DNA of 64,000 nt from assembly GCA_002705265.1 (NCBI GenBank), contig PAHR01000026.1, positions 1 to 64,000 on the forward strand, in the 5' to 3' direction. Source of the stretch: Pelagibacteraceae bacterium. Its GTDB lineage: Bacteria > Pseudomonadota > Alphaproteobacteria > HIMB59. The notes beneath the pieces are model-generated. The model ran no database searches, was not told the DNA's origin, and saw only the letters and a list, made by a program, of their open reading frames with translations. This document shows, one piece after another, positions 49,439-61,840 of the stretch; positions within the stretch are counted from its first letter, which is position 1; each line of letters opens with the position of its first letter. The translations under genes and the position numbers were made by a program.

Positions 49439-49544
49439 TTCTTTTTGTAATGGAATTCAATAAGCTTCCAAAATTATTTAGTTGCGTCACTTTTTTGAGG
49501 TGAAAATATAAAAATCATCTCTATCTTATATATATTGGAGACTC

Positions 49545-49904
49545 ATGCATAATAACGATTATTTTTTTATTTTAATTTTTATTTTAATTGCAGCAGGTAT
49601 GGCATTAGCCATGTATATCCTTTCGAAAGTACTCTCCCCGAGTTCACCAGATAGTGAAAAACTTTCTGCTTACGAGTGTGGTTTTGAAGCTTTTGATGAT
49701 ACGAGATCTAAGTTTGACGTAAGGTTTTATCTTGTTTCAATATTATTTATAATTTTTGATTTGGAAATTGCTTTTTTATTTCCTTGGGCAGTTAGTCTTA
49801 AAAATATTGGTGCACTTGGTTTTTATTCAATGATGTTTTTTTTATTTATACTCACTATTGGTTTTATTTATGAATGGAAGAACGGAGCTTTAGATTGGGA
49901 ATAG
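49545..49904 (+). CDS. nuoA: NADH-quinone oxidoreductase subunit A
   Basis: [40 protein letters not shown]. Confidence 0.96.
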   Translation: MHNNDYFFILIFILIAAGMALAMYILSKVLSPSSPDSEKLSAYECGFEAFDDTRSKFDVRFYLVSILFIIFDLEIAFLFPWAVSLKNIGALGFYSMMFFLFILTIGFIYEWKNGALDWE

Positions 49905-50398
49905 AAAAATATAACTCTTTAAATTTAGAGGAAGTTTTTGAAAAAAAAGGTTTTGTTACTTCCAACTTTGAAAACTTAATTAATTGGGCAAGGGCAGGGT
50001 CTCTATGGCCAATGACCTTCGGACTTGCATGTTGTGGAGTAGAAATGATGCATTCTTATATGAGTAGATATGATTTAGACAGACTAGGTGTGATACCAAG
50101 AGGTTCTCCAAGACAATCTGACGTGATGATTGTTGCTGGAACTTTAACTAATAAAATGTCTAGTGCTCTTAGAAAAGTTTACGACCAAATGCCTGAACCT
50201 CGATGGGTGATTTCTATGGGCTCATGTGCTAATGGAGGTGGTTATTATCATTATTCTTATTCAGTAGTTAGAGGTTGTGATCGAATAGTTCCAGTCGATA
50301 TCTATGTACCAGGATGTCCTCCCACTGCAGAAGCTCTTTTATATGGAATAATGCAATTACAAGACAAGATAACAAAGAAAAAGAAAATTTTTAGATAA
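49874..50398 (+). CDS. nuoB: NADH-quinone oxidoreductase subunit B
   Basis: [66 protein letters not shown]. Confidence 0.97.
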   Translation: MEERSFRLGIEKYNSLNLEEVFEKKGFVTSNFENLINWARAGSLWPMTFGLACCGVEMMHSYMSRYDLDRLGVIPRGSPRQSDVMIVAGTLTNKMSSALRKVYDQMPEPRWVISMGSCANGGGYYHYSYSVVRGCDRIVPVDIYVPGCPPTAEALLYGIMQLQDKITKKKKIFR

Positions 50399-50404
50399 AA
50401 CAAA

Positions 50405-50998
50405 ATGATAGCCGAATTGCTTCAAAAATACTCTGTAGGGAATTTTTTTTACCCAATTAAATCTGAAGCAGAAGGTATTTTAATTAAAAAAGATTTCATA
50501 ATTGAAGTAGTCCAAAAATTAAAAGAAGATGAAGACTTATTGTTTGACCAGCTAATTGATGTTACAGCTACTGATAACCTGCAATCCGAAGCAATGTCTT
50601 CTAACGATAGATTTACTTTAATTTATACTTTTCTAAGTTTGAAAAAAAATAATCGTTTTTTTTTATTTACAAATGTATCTGAAGAAAATCCTGTTATAGA
50701 TTCAATAACTCAAATTTTTGAAACAGCAAATTGGTATGAGAGAGAATGTTATGATCTATTTGGCATCACTTTTAAAAATCACCCTAGTCTTCAAAGAATA
50801 ATGAATGATTATAACTTTAAGGGCTATCCTCTAAGAAAAGACTTCCCTTTAACGGGATATGAAGAGGTTAGGTATGATGAGAACTTAAAAAAAGTTGTTT
50901 ATGAACCAGTTGATTTAAAACAAGAATTTAGAGACTTCGATAATGAAAGCCCTTGGGAAGGTATTAAAGATATTGTTAAAGAGGGTCTAGACAAGTAA
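50405..50998 (+). CDS. nuoC: NADH-quinone oxidoreductase subunit C
   Basis: WYERECYDLFGITFKNHPSLQRIMNDYNFKGYPLRKDFPLTGY. Confidence 0.96.
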   Translation: MIAELLQKYSVGNFFYPIKSEAEGILIKKDFIIEVVQKLKEDEDLLFDQLIDVTATDNLQSEAMSSNDRFTLIYTFLSLKKNNRFFLFTNVSEENPVIDSITQIFETANWYERECYDLFGITFKNHPSLQRIMNDYNFKGYPLRKDFPLTGYEEVRYDENLKKVVYEPVDLKQEFRDFDNESPWEGIKDIVKEGLDK

Positions 50999-51004
50999 TT
51001 AAAT

Positions 51005-52180
51005 ATGTCTGAAAATTTTAAACCAGTTACTTTAAATTTTGGCCCTCAGCATCCTGCTGCTCATGGCGTATTAAGATTACTTGTTCAGCTTGATGGAGAA
51101 GTAGTTAATAAAGCCGAACCTCATATTGGATTATTGCATAGGGGAACAGAAAAATTAATTGAACATAAAACTTACACCCAGGCAATTCCATATTTTGACA
51201 GATTGGATTATGTTTCTCCAATGTGTCAAGAACATGCTTTTGCAATAGCTGTGGAGAAACTATTAAATATAGATCCACCAGTTAGAGCAAAGTATATAAG
51301 AGTTATGTTTGCTGAGCTCACAAGAATTCTAAACCACTTATTAAATATACCTGCTTTTGCAATGGACATAGGAGCTGCAACTCCAATGCTATGGGCGTTT
51401 GAAGAAAGAGAAAAAATGCTTGAATTTCATGAAGCTGTATCTGGAGCTCGTTTTCATGCCGCTTATTTTAGACCAGGAGGAGTGCATCAAGATATGCCGG
51501 ATGGGCTTTTAGAAAAAATGAAAACCTACTTTGAGGGATTTCCAAAATTTATTGATACCCTAGAGGAATTATTAACTGAGAATAGAATTTTTAAACAACG
51601 ATCAGTAGATATAGGAATAATGTCAAAAGAAGATGCTATTGATTTAAGTTGTAGTGGCCCTGTGTTAAGAGCTAGTGGTGTGGCTTGGGATCTAAGAAAA
51701 TCTCAACCCTATGATATTTATTCTGAACTAGATTTTAAAATCCCAGTTGGAAAAACTGGTGACACCTATGACAGGTATTTAGTTCGAATGGAAGAGATGA
51801 GGGAGTCTGTAAAAATTATAAATCAATGCATAGAAAAAATTCCAACAGGCCCTGTGATGATAGAGAATAATAAAATTACCCCACCTAAAAGATCTGAAAT
51901 GAAGGACTCAATGGAAGCTATAATTCACCATTTTAAATTATTTACTGAGGGCTATAGGGTTCCCGAAGGTATTACTTATTCAGCCGTAGAAGCACCAAAA
52001 GGAGAATTTGGTTTGGTGTTAATAGCTGATGGAACTTCTAAACCATATAGATGTAAGTTAAGAGCTCCTGGTTTCCCGCACTTACAGGCCTTGCATTATT
52101 TATCTAAAGGTCATCAACTAGCTGATATTCCTTCTATTTTAGGAAGTTTAGATATTGTATTCGGAGAAATAGATAGATGA
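51005..52180 (+). CDS. nuoD: NADH-quinone oxidoreductase subunit D
   Basis: [38 protein letters not shown]. Confidence 0.97.
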   Translation: MSENFKPVTLNFGPQHPAAHGVLRLLVQLDGEVVNKAEPHIGLLHRGTEKLIEHKTYTQAIPYFDRLDYVSPMCQEHAFAIAVEKLLNIDPPVRAKYIRVMFAELTRILNHLLNIPAFAMDIGAATPMLWAFEEREKMLEFHEAVSGARFHAAYFRPGGVHQDMPDGLLEKMKTYFEGFPKFIDTLEELLTENRIFKQRSVDIGIMSKEDAIDLSCSGPVLRASGVAWDLRKSQPYDIYSELDFKIPVGKTGDTYDRYLVRMEEMRESVKIINQCIEKIPTGPVMIENNKITPPKRSEMKDSMEAIIHHFKLFTEGYRVPEGITYSAVEAPKGEFGLVLIADGTSKPYRCKLRAPGFPHLQALHYLSKGHQLADIPSILGSLDIVFGEIDR

Positions 52181-52764
52181 GTTCAGGTCACCCAGGTCTA
52201 ATTAATGATTTTATTGAAAAAGGGGAGCCATTTCATTGGTCTGATAAAAATCTTAAAGAAATTGAAATTATAAAATCTAAATATCCTGAAGACAGACATC
52301 AAAGTGCTGTTATGCCTTTATTATATTTAGCTCAAAATCAAAATAATAATTGGCTTAGTACAGAATGTATTGAAGCTGTTTCAAAGGCTTTAGCTATGCC
52401 AAAAATAAGAGTAGCTGAAGTCGCTACATTTTATTCAATGTTTAATCTCAAACCTGTAGGAAAAAATTTAATACAAGTTTGCAGAACATCACCATGTATG
52501 CTAAGAGGTTCAAAAAAAATTACTGATACAATTATAAAAGAAACCAAATGTGGAATTAACCAAACTACAGATGATGGTTTATTTACAGTTGTTGAAGTAG
52601 AATGCTTGGGTGCATGTTCCAATGGACCAATGATTCAAATTAATAATGATTTTTACGAAGATCTTAATGAAGAAAACACCAAAAAGATTATTGAAAATAT
52701 AAAGGAAAATAAACCAAACAAGGTTGGCTCTCAAACAGGAAGGGTGTCTTCAGAAAATGCTTAA
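52177..52764 (+). CDS. nuoE: NADH-quinone oxidoreductase subunit E
   Basis: [50 protein letters not shown]. Confidence 0.96.
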   Translation: MSSGHPGLINDFIEKGEPFHWSDKNLKEIEIIKSKYPEDRHQSAVMPLLYLAQNQNNNWLSTECIEAVSKALAMPKIRVAEVATFYSMFNLKPVGKNLIQVCRTSPCMLRGSKKITDTIIKETKCGINQTTDDGLFTVVEVECLGACSNGPMIQINNDFYEDLNEENTKKIIENIKENKPNKVGSQTGRVSSENA

Positions 52765-54025
52765 AATAGAAGATAAAATTTTTCAAAATTTACATGGATT
52801 CAACGATCCTTTTTTAGAAGGAACTTTAAAAAGAGGAACTTGGTCTAACACTAAAGACCTTTTAAAAAAAGAACCTAATGAAATTATTGAAATGACAAAA
52901 GCAAGCCAGTTAAGAGGTAGAGGTGGAGCTGGTTTTTCTACAGGAATGAAATGGTCTTTTATGCCAAAAGATACTGGGAAGCAACACTATCTTGTAGTTA
53001 ATGCAGATGAATCTGAACCTGGAACCTGTAAAGATAGAGAAATCATTAGGAATGACCCTCATATGCTAATTGAAGGTTGTTTAATAGCTTCATATGCCAT
53101 CCAAGCAACTAAGTGTTATATCTATATAAGAGGTGAATATTATTTTGAATACGAACAATTAGAAAAAGCCATAAAAGAAGCTTATAGCAAAAATTTAGTT
53201 GGAAAAAATGCTTGTGGAAGTGATTTTAATTTCGATATTTATGTTCATAGAGGTGCTGGCGCCTATATATGTGGAGAGGAGACGGCTTTATTAGAGAGTT
53301 TAGAGGGAAAGAAAGGGCAGCCTAGACTTAAACCTCCATTTCCAGCTGGTGCTGGATTATATGGAATGCCTACAACAATTAATAATGTTGAGTCTATTGC
53401 TGTTGTACCAACGATATTAAGAAGGGGCTCAGAATGGTTTAAGGGTATTGGCGAAGAAAACAACACTGGTACAAAGGTTTATTGTATTTCTGGTAATGTA
53501 AATAATCCATGTACTATTGAAGAAGAAATGGGTATCCCCTTAAAAGAATTAATAGAAAAATATGCTGGTGGCGTTCAAGGAGGATGGAGTAAATTACAAG
53601 CCATAATACCTGGGGGATCTAGTACACCTTTATTACCAAAGACTATTTGTGAAACTGTTAAAATGAATTTTGATGATCTTAAAAAAAATGGATCTGGTTT
53701 AGGCACAGCAGGTGTAATTGTTGTAAATAAAGACTTTGATATTACAGAAGTAATTGAAAGATTTGCTCACTTTTATAAACATGAAAGTTGTGGTCAATGT
53801 ACACCTTGTAGAGAGGGGACTGGTTGGATGCACCGTATGATGCAAAAACTATTAAAAGGTGAAATTTCTCCAGAACAAATGGAATTGCTAGAAAATGTTA
53901 CAAAGCAAATTGAAGGTCATACTATTTGTGCCTTAGGCGATGCAGCAGCATGGCCTATACAAGGACTTATTAAGAATTTTAAAAGTGAGTTACTAGCTAA
54001 ATATGAAAGTAAGAGAATTGAATAA
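52757..54025 (+). CDS. nuoF: NADH-quinone oxidoreductase subunit F
   Basis: Start set at internal ATG ([14 protein letters not shown]); [34 protein letters not shown]. Confidence 0.96.
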   Translation: MLKIEDKIFQNLHGFNDPFLEGTLKRGTWSNTKDLLKKEPNEIIEMTKASQLRGRGGAGFSTGMKWSFMPKDTGKQHYLVVNADESEPGTCKDREIIRNDPHMLIEGCLIASYAIQATKCYIYIRGEYYFEYEQLEKAIKEAYSKNLVGKNACGSDFNFDIYVHRGAGAYICGEETALLESLEGKKGQPRLKPPFPAGAGLYGMPTTINNVESIAVVPTILRRGSEWFKGIGEENNTGTKVYCISGNVNNPCTIEEEMGIPLKELIEKYAGGVQGGWSKLQAIIPGGSSTPLLPKTICETVKMNFDDLKKNGSGLGTAGVIVVNKDFDITEVIERFAHFYKHESCGQCTPCREGTGWMHRMMQKLLKGEISPEQMELLENVTKQIEGHTICALGDAAAWPIQGLIKNFKSELLAKYESKRIE

Positions 54026-56070
54026 TGAGTGAAGAAAATTTAATTACAGTTAAAGTAAATCAAAAGGAAGTACAGGTTGATAAAAACTTAACAGTTATGC
54101 AAGCTTGTGAAATTGCCGGTGAAGAAATTCCAAGATTTTGCTACCACGATAAATTATCAATAGCAGGAAACTGTAGAATGTGTTTAGTTGAAATTGAAAA
54201 AGCACCTAAGTTAGGATCATCATGCACCATGCCTTTAATGGAAGGTATGTCAATTATAACTAATTCAGAAAAAGTTAAACAAGGAAGAAAAGGTGTTATG
54301 GAATTTCTTCTTATAAACCATCCTTTAGATTGTCCTATATGCGATCAAGGTGGTGAATGCGATTTGCAAGATCAGGCCATGTACTATGGCTTTGACAGAT
54401 CTAGATATAGTGAAAATAAAAGAGCTGTAGAGAATAAAAATATGGGTCCCTTAGTTAATACTATCATGACAAGATGTATTCACTGTACAAGATGTGTTAG
54501 ATTTGCATCAGAAGTAGCTGGTGTTCCAGAAATAGGTATGCTTGGTAGGGGAGAAAATGCTGAAATTACTACTTATCTTGAAAAATCAATTACATCAGAA
54601 CTTTCAGGTAATGTTATAGATTTATGTCCTGTCGGAGCTTTAACAAGCAAACCTTATAAGTTTAAAGCTAGGCCATGGGAGTTAAAGAGAACAGATAGTA
54701 TTGATATTTTTGACGGAGTTGGTTCAAATATAAGAATTGATAGTAGAGCAGAAGAGATTCTTCGAATAACTCCTAGAGTTAATGAGAATGTAAATGAGGA
54801 ATGGATTTCTGATAAAGTGAGATTTAATTATGATGCTTATTATAATCAAAGAATAGATCATCCTTTTTTGAGAAAAGGAAAGAAATTAGTAGCTTCATCA
54901 TGGGGTGAAGTTTTAAAAGAACTTGAAAAAAAGTTATCAAAGTCATCGCCTTTTGCAATATTAGGACCTCATACCGATCTTGAAACTGGGTATGCAGTTA
55001 AAAAGTTTATGTCGAACTTTGGAGATAAAAGAGTTGAAGTTAGAACTGATAATCAGACTATTTTGTTAAATAATAACCAAAGCTTCACTTTTAATTCAAG
55101 CATATCTGAAATAGAAAATTCTGACTTAATTATTTTAATTGGCACTAATCCAAAATTTGAAGCTCCTATAATTAATTATAAAATTTTAAAGTCTTATAAT
55201 AGTGGATTTGAAATATTTAATATAGGTGAAGACATAAATCTTAATTATCCAACAAACTATTTAGGTAAAGATCTAAACTCACTTAAAGATCCAGTTTTAT
55301 TAAAAAAAATTAAATCAGCTAGAAAGCCTATGGTTATTGTGGGTTCTGCCTTTACTTCTTTTTGTTCTGAAACTGATCTAACTTCTTTATTTAGTTTTTC
55401 TAATGTAAATAAAATCATTACAAAAGAAAAAAATGACTTAAATTTTTTAACACCTTATGCTTCAAGAGTAGGACAACTTCTTCTTAATAATACTCAAAAT
55501 ATAAATTCTAAGCCGATGGATCTAGTTGCTTCAAAGTTTAAAGATGGAACTTACGACACAATTATTTCATTTAATTCAGAAGAGATTTCAAGTCCTTTAT
55601 TTTCTAATGCTTTTAAAGTATATTTTGGTCACCATGGAGATGAGGGAGCTATGTCCTCAGATATTGTGTTACCATCACCCTTATTTACAGAAAAAGAAGG
55701 TACTTTTGTAAATACAGAAGGAAGAGTTCAGCTGGCATATAAATGTCATAATACTATTGGTGAATCTAAAGAAGAGTGGAAAATTCTTAAAAAACTTTCA
55801 GATTTAATCGGATTTGAAAATAACTTTGATGTATTAAATGATTTAAGACAAGAGCTTTTAGAGAATATTGATTTCTCATTGAATATAAATAAAATTATTA
55901 AAACTAATGCTGCTGAATATAATCAAGATGTCATTTTCTCTTCTAATATTTTTAATTATCCGATAGATAACTTCTATATGTCTGATGTAGTTTCAAAAAA
56001 TTCAAAAATAATGGCAAAATGTGTTCAAGAAATACTAGATAAAAATTTAGATAAGGTTGTTAACCAATAA
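54025..56070 (+). CDS. nuoG: NADH-quinone oxidoreductase subunit G
   Basis: [59 protein letters not shown]. Confidence 0.96.
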   Translation: MSEENLITVKVNQKEVQVDKNLTVMQACEIAGEEIPRFCYHDKLSIAGNCRMCLVEIEKAPKLGSSCTMPLMEGMSIITNSEKVKQGRKGVMEFLLINHPLDCPICDQGGECDLQDQAMYYGFDRSRYSENKRAVENKNMGPLVNTIMTRCIHCTRCVRFASEVAGVPEIGMLGRGENAEITTYLEKSITSELSGNVIDLCPVGALTSKPYKFKARPWELKRTDSIDIFDGVGSNIRIDSRAEEILRITPRVNENVNEEWISDKVRFNYDAYYNQRIDHPFLRKGKKLVASSWGEVLKELEKKLSKSSPFAILGPHTDLETGYAVKKFMSNFGDKRVEVRTDNQTILLNNNQSFTFNSSISEIENSDLIILIGTNPKFEAPIINYKILKSYNSGFEIFNIGEDINLNYPTNYLGKDLNSLKDPVLLKKIKSARKPMVIVGSAFTSFCSETDLTSLFSFSNVNKIITKEKNDLNFLTPYASRVGQLLLNNTQNINSKPMDLVASKFKDGTYDTIISFNSEEISSPLFSNAFKVYFGHHGDEGAMSSDIVLPSPLFTEKEGTFVNTEGRVQLAYKCHNTIGESKEEWKILKKLSDLIGFENNFDVLNDLRQELLENIDFSLNINKIIKTNAAEYNQDVIFSSNIFNYPIDNFYMSDVVSKNSKIMAKCVQEILDKNLDKVVNQ

Positions 56071-57068
56071 TGCCTTTAACTATTGTTGAAATTCTTCTAG
56101 GTGTTTTAAAAATTTTTTCTTTTATGATGCCAGTTTTGATTTCTGTAGCTCTACTTGTATATATGGAAAGAAAAGTATTGGGAGCTATTCAGTTAAGAAG
56201 AGGCCCTAATGTTGTTGGTCCTTTTGGTATCTTGCAAAGTTTTGCAGATGTTTTAAAACTTTTAACAAAAGAGAATTTACTACCAACAAATTCCAATAAG
56301 TTTCTTTTTATATTTGCCCCTATGTTAACCCTTTTGTTGGCTTTAATTGCTTGGGCTGTAATTCCTGTTAGTTCAACTTATGTCATAGCTAATATAAATA
56401 TTGGAATTTTATATCTTTTTGCAGTTTCTTCTTTTGGTGTCTATGGAGTAATTATAGCAGGATGGGCTAGTAATTCTCAATATCCTTTTTTAGGAGCACT
56501 TAGATCTGCAGCTCAAATGATATCCTATGAAGTATCAATTGGTTTTGTAATCATTACTGTTTTGATCTGTGTAGGATCTTTAAATTTAATAGATATTGTA
56601 GAGAGTCAAAAAAATGTTTGGTTTGCGTTACCTTTGTTTCCAATGTTTGTTGTTTTCATTATTTCAGCACTAGCTGAAACAAATAGATTACCTTTCGATC
56701 TTCCTGAAGATGAAGCAACTTTAGTAGCTGGATTTTTTACTGAATACTCATCTATTTCTTTTGGTTTATTTTTTTTAGGTGAATACGCAAATATGATTTT
56801 AATGAGCTCTTTAACTGTAATCTTATTTTTAGGTGGGTGGTATCCTCCTATTGATATATTTCCACTTAATGCCATTCCAGGATTAATTTGGTTTTGTTTT
56901 AAGGTTTTTTTGATACTTTTTGTTTTTCTATGGGTAAGAGCTACATTTCCTCGATATAGATATGATCAATTAATGAGACTAGGTTGGAAAATATTTTTAC
57001 CACTTACTTTAATATGGGTGGTATTAACTTCTTCTTTTTTATTTTACTTTGATATGCTGCCAAAATAA
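56070..57068 (+). CDS. nuoH: NADH-quinone oxidoreductase subunit H
   Basis: [59 protein letters not shown]. Confidence 0.97.
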   Translation: MPLTIVEILLGVLKIFSFMMPVLISVALLVYMERKVLGAIQLRRGPNVVGPFGILQSFADVLKLLTKENLLPTNSNKFLFIFAPMLTLLLALIAWAVIPVSSTYVIANINIGILYLFAVSSFGVYGVIIAGWASNSQYPFLGALRSAAQMISYEVSIGFVIITVLICVGSLNLIDIVESQKNVWFALPLFPMFVVFIISALAETNRLPFDLPEDEATLVAGFFTEYSSISFGLFFLGEYANMILMSSLTVILFLGGWYPPIDIFPLNAIPGLIWFCFKVFLILFVFLWVRATFPRYRYDQLMRLGWKIFLPLTLIWVVLTSSFLFYFDMLPK

Positions 57069-57070
57069 TC

Positions 57071-57559
57071 ATGAATTATATAATTAAACAAATAAAATCT
57101 TTTGTCTTATATGAATTAGTTAAAGGAATGTCTTTGACTCTTAGATATTTTTTTAAACCTAAGGTGACATTAAATTATCCAAATGAAAAAGGTCCTTTGA
57201 GTCCAAGATTTAGAGGAGAACATGCTCTTAGAAGGTATCCTAATGGTGAAGAGAGATGTATAGCTTGTAAATTATGTGAAGCTGTTTGTCCTGCTCAAGC
57301 CATAACTATTGAAGCAGAAGAAAAAACTGACGGAAGTAGAAGGACAACGAGATACGACATAGATATGACGAAGTGTATTTATTGTGGTCTCTGTCAGGAA
57401 GCTTGTCCAGTTGACGCAATTGTCGAAGGGCCAAATTTTGAATTTGCAACTGAAACTAGAGCTGAATTACTATATGACAAGGAAAAGCTTCTTAAAAATG
57501 GAGATATATGGGAAAAGCAAATCAGTGATAATATTAAAGCAGATAGAAAGTTTAGATAA
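57071..57559 (+). CDS. nuoI: NADH-quinone oxidoreductase subunit I
   Basis: Two 4Fe-4S motifs [16 protein letters not shown] and [16 protein letters not shown]. Confidence 0.97.
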   Translation: MNYIIKQIKSFVLYELVKGMSLTLRYFFKPKVTLNYPNEKGPLSPRFRGEHALRRYPNGEERCIACKLCEAVCPAQAITIEAEEKTDGSRRTTRYDIDMTKCIYCGLCQEACPVDAIVEGPNFEFATETRAELLYDKEKLLKNGDIWEKQISDNIKADRKFR

Positions 57560-58156
57560 TTGTTTGCTCTAGGAACTTTTTATTTTTTTTCAATTTTTTT
57601 AATCTTTACTTCCCTTTCAGTTATTTTTTCAAAAAATCCTGTTAATTCAGTATTATTTCTTGTTCTATCATTTTTAAATACAACTTTCCTTTTTATTTTA
57701 ATCGGTGCTGAGTTTGTCGGAATTATTTTAGCTATTGTTTACATAGGTGCAGTAGCCATCCTTTTTCTTTTTGTAGTAATGATGTTAGACATAGAATTAA
57801 TTGACATAGTTTCTAATATAAAAAAATACATACCTCTGGCATCAATGTTTGGAATAGTAATTATTTCTGAAATTATTTACTTAACAGTTGTAAAAGTATC
57901 AAAAGGTGATTTGGTTTTTCAAGTTTCTAATACTAATAATACTGAAAGCATTGGTAATGTTCTTTATACGAAATTTTTTATTGACTTTCAGCTTAGCGGA
58001 ATAGCTCTTTTGTTGGCAATGATCGGAGCTATTGTTTTAACTCATATTTATAAACCAAGTATAAAAAGACAGAACATATATGATCAAAATTCTGTAATTG
58101 GATCAGAAAGAGTATCTTTGAAAAATGTAAAGAAAGGTGAAGGTATTGATACTTAG
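57560..58156 (+). CDS. nuoJ: NADH-quinone oxidoreductase subunit J (TTG start)
   Basis: SKNPVNSVLFLVLSFLNTTFLFILIGAEFVGIILAIVYIGAVAILFLFVVMML. Confidence 0.95.
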   Translation: MFALGTFYFFSIFLIFTSLSVIFSKNPVNSVLFLVLSFLNTTFLFILIGAEFVGIILAIVYIGAVAILFLFVVMMLDIELIDIVSNIKKYIPLASMFGIVIISEIIYLTVVKVSKGDLVFQVSNTNNTESIGNVLYTKFFIDFQLSGIALLLAMIGAIVLTHIYKPSIKRQNIYDQNSVIGSERVSLKNVKKGEGIDT

Positions 58157-58460
58157 TATTACCTATAATCATTTTTTCATATTATCAACGATACTTTTTG
58201 TAATTGGTTGTTTTGGTTTATTTTTAAATAGAAGAAATATGATTTTAATTTTGATGTGTATAGAAATAATTCTTCTTGCAGCTAATATAAACTTTGTTTC
58301 AGCTTCTATATTTTTGCAAAATATCGATGGTCAAATTTTTTCTATATTTATTCTTACAATTGCAGCTGCTGAAGCTGCAATAGGTTTAGCAATACTAGTA
58401 GTATATTTTAGAAATAAAGGAGAAATTGATGTCACTAAAATCAATAAACTAAAAGACTAA
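58137..58460 (+). CDS. nuoK: NADH-quinone oxidoreductase subunit K (GTG start)
   Basis: NMILILMCIEIILLAANINFV; TIAAAEAAIGLAILVVYFR. Confidence 0.95.
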   Translation: MKVLILSITYNHFFILSTILFVIGCFGLFLNRRNMILILMCIEIILLAANINFVSASIFLQNIDGQIFSIFILTIAAAEAAIGLAILVVYFRNKGEIDVTKINKLKD

Positions 58461-60376
58461 TGTTATATTATAAGTTACTTTTTTTTATACCTTTGATATC
58501 AACTGTAATAACTTATCCTTCTGGATTAATTTTAAATGATAAGGTAGCAGGATTACTTTCTTCAGCTTTAATTTCTATTGCCGCTTTATTAAGCTGGCTT
58601 TGTTTTTTTTCCTTTTTAAATAATAATCTTGACCCTTTTTCTTTGTCTGTATTAGATTGGATTTTAATTTCAGAATCGTATCTTGGCTGGTCTATAGCTA
58701 TTAATTCTTTAACTTTATTGATGCTTACATTGGTTTTGACGGTATCCGCTTTAGTTCATATTTATTCAATTGAATACATGTCCCATGATAAATCAAAAAA
58801 TAGATTCATGACATACCTTAGTTTTTTTACCTTTTGTATGGTTGCCTTAGTTGTTAGTGATAATATAGTTCAATTATTTTTTGGTTGGGAAGGAGTAGGT
58901 GTAGCTTCATATCTTTTAATTGGTTTTTGGCATCATAAAAAATCAGCAAACAATGCAGCTATAAAAGCATTTATAGTTAATAGAGTTACTGATTTTGGGT
59001 TTTTGATTGGTATTTCACTGCTTTACATTCATTCGGACTCGTTAATAATTTCTGATATAATAAATTCTAAAGATTATTTACAATCAATTGAATTTAATTT
59101 TTTATTTTTTGAAACAAATATTTTAACCTTATCTTGTTTTTTTTTATTTATTGGTGCTATGGGAAAATCTGCTCAATTTGGATTTCATACTTGGTTGCCT
59201 GATGCTATGGAAGGTCCTACACCAGTATCAGCTTTAATTCATGCAGCTACTATGGTTACAGCTGGAGTTTTTTTAATTGTAAGATTCAGTGAGATTATTG
59301 TGATGTCTGAGTTTATTTTGAACTTCATATTAATAATTGGATTATTAACTGCTTTTTTTGCAGCAACTGTCGCTTTATTTCAAAAAGATATTAAGAAAGT
59401 AATTGCTTATTCAACTTGTAGTCAACTTGGATTTATGTTTGTAGCTTGCGGACTTGGTGCATTTAATGTTGCGATATTTCATCTAATTACCCATGGCTAT
59501 TTTAAAGCTTTATTATTTTTAACTTCTGGTTCTGTGATACATGGAATTCATGATGAACAAGATATGGATAAAATGGGAAATTTATTTACAAAAATGAAAA
59601 TTACCACTGTTGCTATGTGGATAGGTACTTTAGCTATTATTGGATTTCCATTTATGTCAGGATATTACTCAAAAGATCTAATACTTAATGCTTCATTTAA
59701 TAATAATGGTTTGGGTTGGTTAATTTATATATTTTTAGCTTTAATTTCTGCTATGACAGCTTTTTATTCCTTTAGACTTTTATTTAAAGTTTTTCATGGA
59801 GATTATAGAGGAACCTATGATTTTGATAAAATCCACGAGTCAAATTTTATAATTCTTGTTCCTTTATTTTTATTAAGTATAGGTGCGATATTTGCAGGAA
59901 ATTATTTTAATGAAATATTATCTGGCTATAACTCAAATAATTTTTGGAATGGAATAATTTATCTCAGTAATGAACACCACTCACATTCATCCTTGTTTTC
60001 ACTCTTATCTAAAACAATGATCGCTTTAGCTATTTGTTACTGTGTTTATTTGTATGCTTTTAATCAAAGTAAAATTGAAATCTACAAAAACAAAATGAAG
60101 TCATTATATAGTTTTTTTCTTAATAAATGGTTTTTTGACGAATTATATGAAAAATATTTAGTTAACCCTTTTTATAATTCAGGTTTATTTTTATGGAAAA
60201 AAATTGATCAAAACTTAATAGATGCTTTAATACCTAATGGTACTGCCAAAATCGTTTCAATTATAGCCAATTATACAAAAAAAATTCAAACAGGGTATTT
60301 ATTTGATTACACTTTTATAATTATATTTGGATTTACTTTTTTTATATCAATAATTTTTTATTTTGCATTAATTTAA
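58460..60376 (+). CDS. nuoL: NADH-quinone oxidoreductase subunit L
   Basis: GWEGVGVASYLLIGFWH; FHTWLPDAMEGPTPVSALIHAATMVTAG; IAYSTCSQLGFMFVACG. Confidence 0.97.
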   Translation: MLYYKLLFFIPLISTVITYPSGLILNDKVAGLLSSALISIAALLSWLCFFSFLNNNLDPFSLSVLDWILISESYLGWSIAINSLTLLMLTLVLTVSALVHIYSIEYMSHDKSKNRFMTYLSFFTFCMVALVVSDNIVQLFFGWEGVGVASYLLIGFWHHKKSANNAAIKAFIVNRVTDFGFLIGISLLYIHSDSLIISDIINSKDYLQSIEFNFLFFETNILTLSCFFLFIGAMGKSAQFGFHTWLPDAMEGPTPVSALIHAATMVTAGVFLIVRFSEIIVMSEFILNFILIIGLLTAFFAATVALFQKDIKKVIAYSTCSQLGFMFVACGLGAFNVAIFHLITHGYFKALLFLTSGSVIHGIHDEQDMDKMGNLFTKMKITTVAMWIGTLAIIGFPFMSGYYSKDLILNASFNNNGLGWLIYIFLALISAMTAFYSFRLLFKVFHGDYRGTYDFDKIHESNFIILVPLFLLSIGAIFAGNYFNEILSGYNSNNFWNGIIYLSNEHHSHSSLFSLLSKTMIALAICYCVYLYAFNQSKIEIYKNKMKSLYSFFLNKWFFDELYEKYLVNPFYNSGLFLWKKIDQNLIDALIPNGTAKIVSIIANYTKKIQTGYLFDYTFIIIFGFTFFISIIFYFALI

Positions 60377-61840
60377 ATGAATTTTAGTTTCCCAATTATT
60401 ACTCTTCTAATTTTAACCCCGGTCATTGGTGCAATTACCTTATCATTAACTAAGAGTGATCAAATAAATAAAAAAACTATTCTTCTAGCTGGTCTATGGA
60501 TCTCTATAGGTGAGTTCTTATTGAGTTTATTATTGCCTGTATTTTATGATAAATCTAAAAATGGATACCAATTTATTGAGTTTCATACTTGGTTTGAGCA
60601 ATTTGATATAAATTATTATGTAGGAGTTGATGGCATATCAATTCCTTTAATTCTTCTCACAACTTTTTTAATTCCTATTTGTTTGTTGTGTTCATGGAAC
60701 TCCATAAAAAAAAGAGTAAAGGAGTATGTAATATATTTTTTGCTTTTAGAAAGTTTCATCATTGGTGTGTTTGTTAGTATAGATATTGTTATTTTTTATG
60801 TATTTTTTGAATCTGTTTTAATACCAATGTTTTTGATAATTGGTATATGGGGTGGTGAGAATAGAGTTTATGCTTCTTTTAAGTTTTTTCTTTATACCTT
60901 AGCAGGGTCTGTTCTAATGCTATTAGCTATAATATATATACTTATTACTGTTCAGACAGGAAATATCGATATTATTAAAAATTTTAATTTTGATGAATCA
61001 ATTCAACTTGTTTTATTCTTATGTTTTTTTGCTTCTTTTGCTGTCAAAGTACCTATGTTTCCTTTTCATACTTGGCTGCCTGACGCTCATGTACAAGCTC
61101 CAACAAGTGGGTCGGTAATACTTGCTGGTGTTTTGCTTAAATTAGGAGGTTATGGTTTTTTACGACTTTCAATTCCTTTTTTTGATTTTGCTTCTATTTA
61201 TTTTCAGCCCTTTATTTTCACCTTAAGTTGTATAGCAATAACTTATACCTCTATAGTGGCTCTCAGACAGGAAGATATGAAAAAAATGATAGCTTACTCT
61301 TCAGTGGCTCATATGGGTTTTGTCACTATAGGCCTATTTACTTTAACTCAAGATGGAGTTAATGGAGGTTATTTTCAAATGATCAGTCATGGATTAGTTT
61401 CTGCTGCTTTATTTTTAATTGTAGGAGTAGTTTATGAGAGAAAACATTCTAGATCCATAGCAGATTACAGTGGTCTAGCTAATACTATGCCAAAATACTC
61501 TGCCTTCTTTATGTTATTTATGTTAGCTTCCGTAGGTCTCCCTGGTACAAGTGGTTTTGTTGGAGAATTTTTGGTTATTTTATCAACTATTAAAATAAGT
61601 ATTTACTTAACTATATTTACTGCTGTTGGAGTAGTGGTTGGAGCAGCTTATATGTTATTGCTATACAAAAATATTAATTTTGGTCAAGTTAATAACAATT
61701 TAAAAGAAATGAAAGATTTAAATTTTATAGAGATTTCGTATTTTACTATAATTTCTATTATGGTAGTTGTTTTAGGAATTTACCCTAAGTTATTATTAAA
61801 ATTAGTTGATGCAAGTATATCGCTTTCAGTTTTATCATGA
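60377..61840 (+). CDS. nuoM: NADH-quinone oxidoreductase subunit M
   Basis: YYVGVDGISIPLILLTTFL; FHTWLPDAHVQAPTSGSVILAGVLLKLGGYG. Confidence 0.97.
   Translation: MNFSFPIITLLILTPVIGAITLSLTKSDQINKKTILLAGLWISIGEFLLSLLLPVFYDKSKNGYQFIEFHTWFEQFDINYYVGVDGISIPLILLTTFLIPICLLCSWNSIKKRVKEYVIYFLLLESFIIGVFVSIDIVIFYVFFESVLIPMFLIIGIWGGENRVYASFKFFLYTLAGSVLMLLAIIYILITVQTGNIDIIKNFNFDESIQLVLFLCFFASFAVKVPMFPFHTWLPDAHVQAPTSGSVILAGVLLKLGGYGFLRLSIPFFDFASIYFQPFIFTLSCIAITYTSIVALRQEDMKKMIAYSSVAHMGFVTIGLFTLTQDGVNGGYFQMISHGLVSAALFLIVGVVYERKHSRSIADYSGLANTMPKYSAFFMLFMLASVGLPGTSGFVGEFLVILSTIKISIYLTIFTAVGVVVGAAYMLLLYKNINFGQVNNNLKEMKDLNFIEISYFTIISIMVVVLGIYPKLLLKLVDASISLSVLS

Noticed and set aside
49439-49544. Possible ncRNA or leader between tRNA-Asp and nuoA
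   Set aside because: Some structure potential, but no recognisable family or convincing stem; insufficient evidence.
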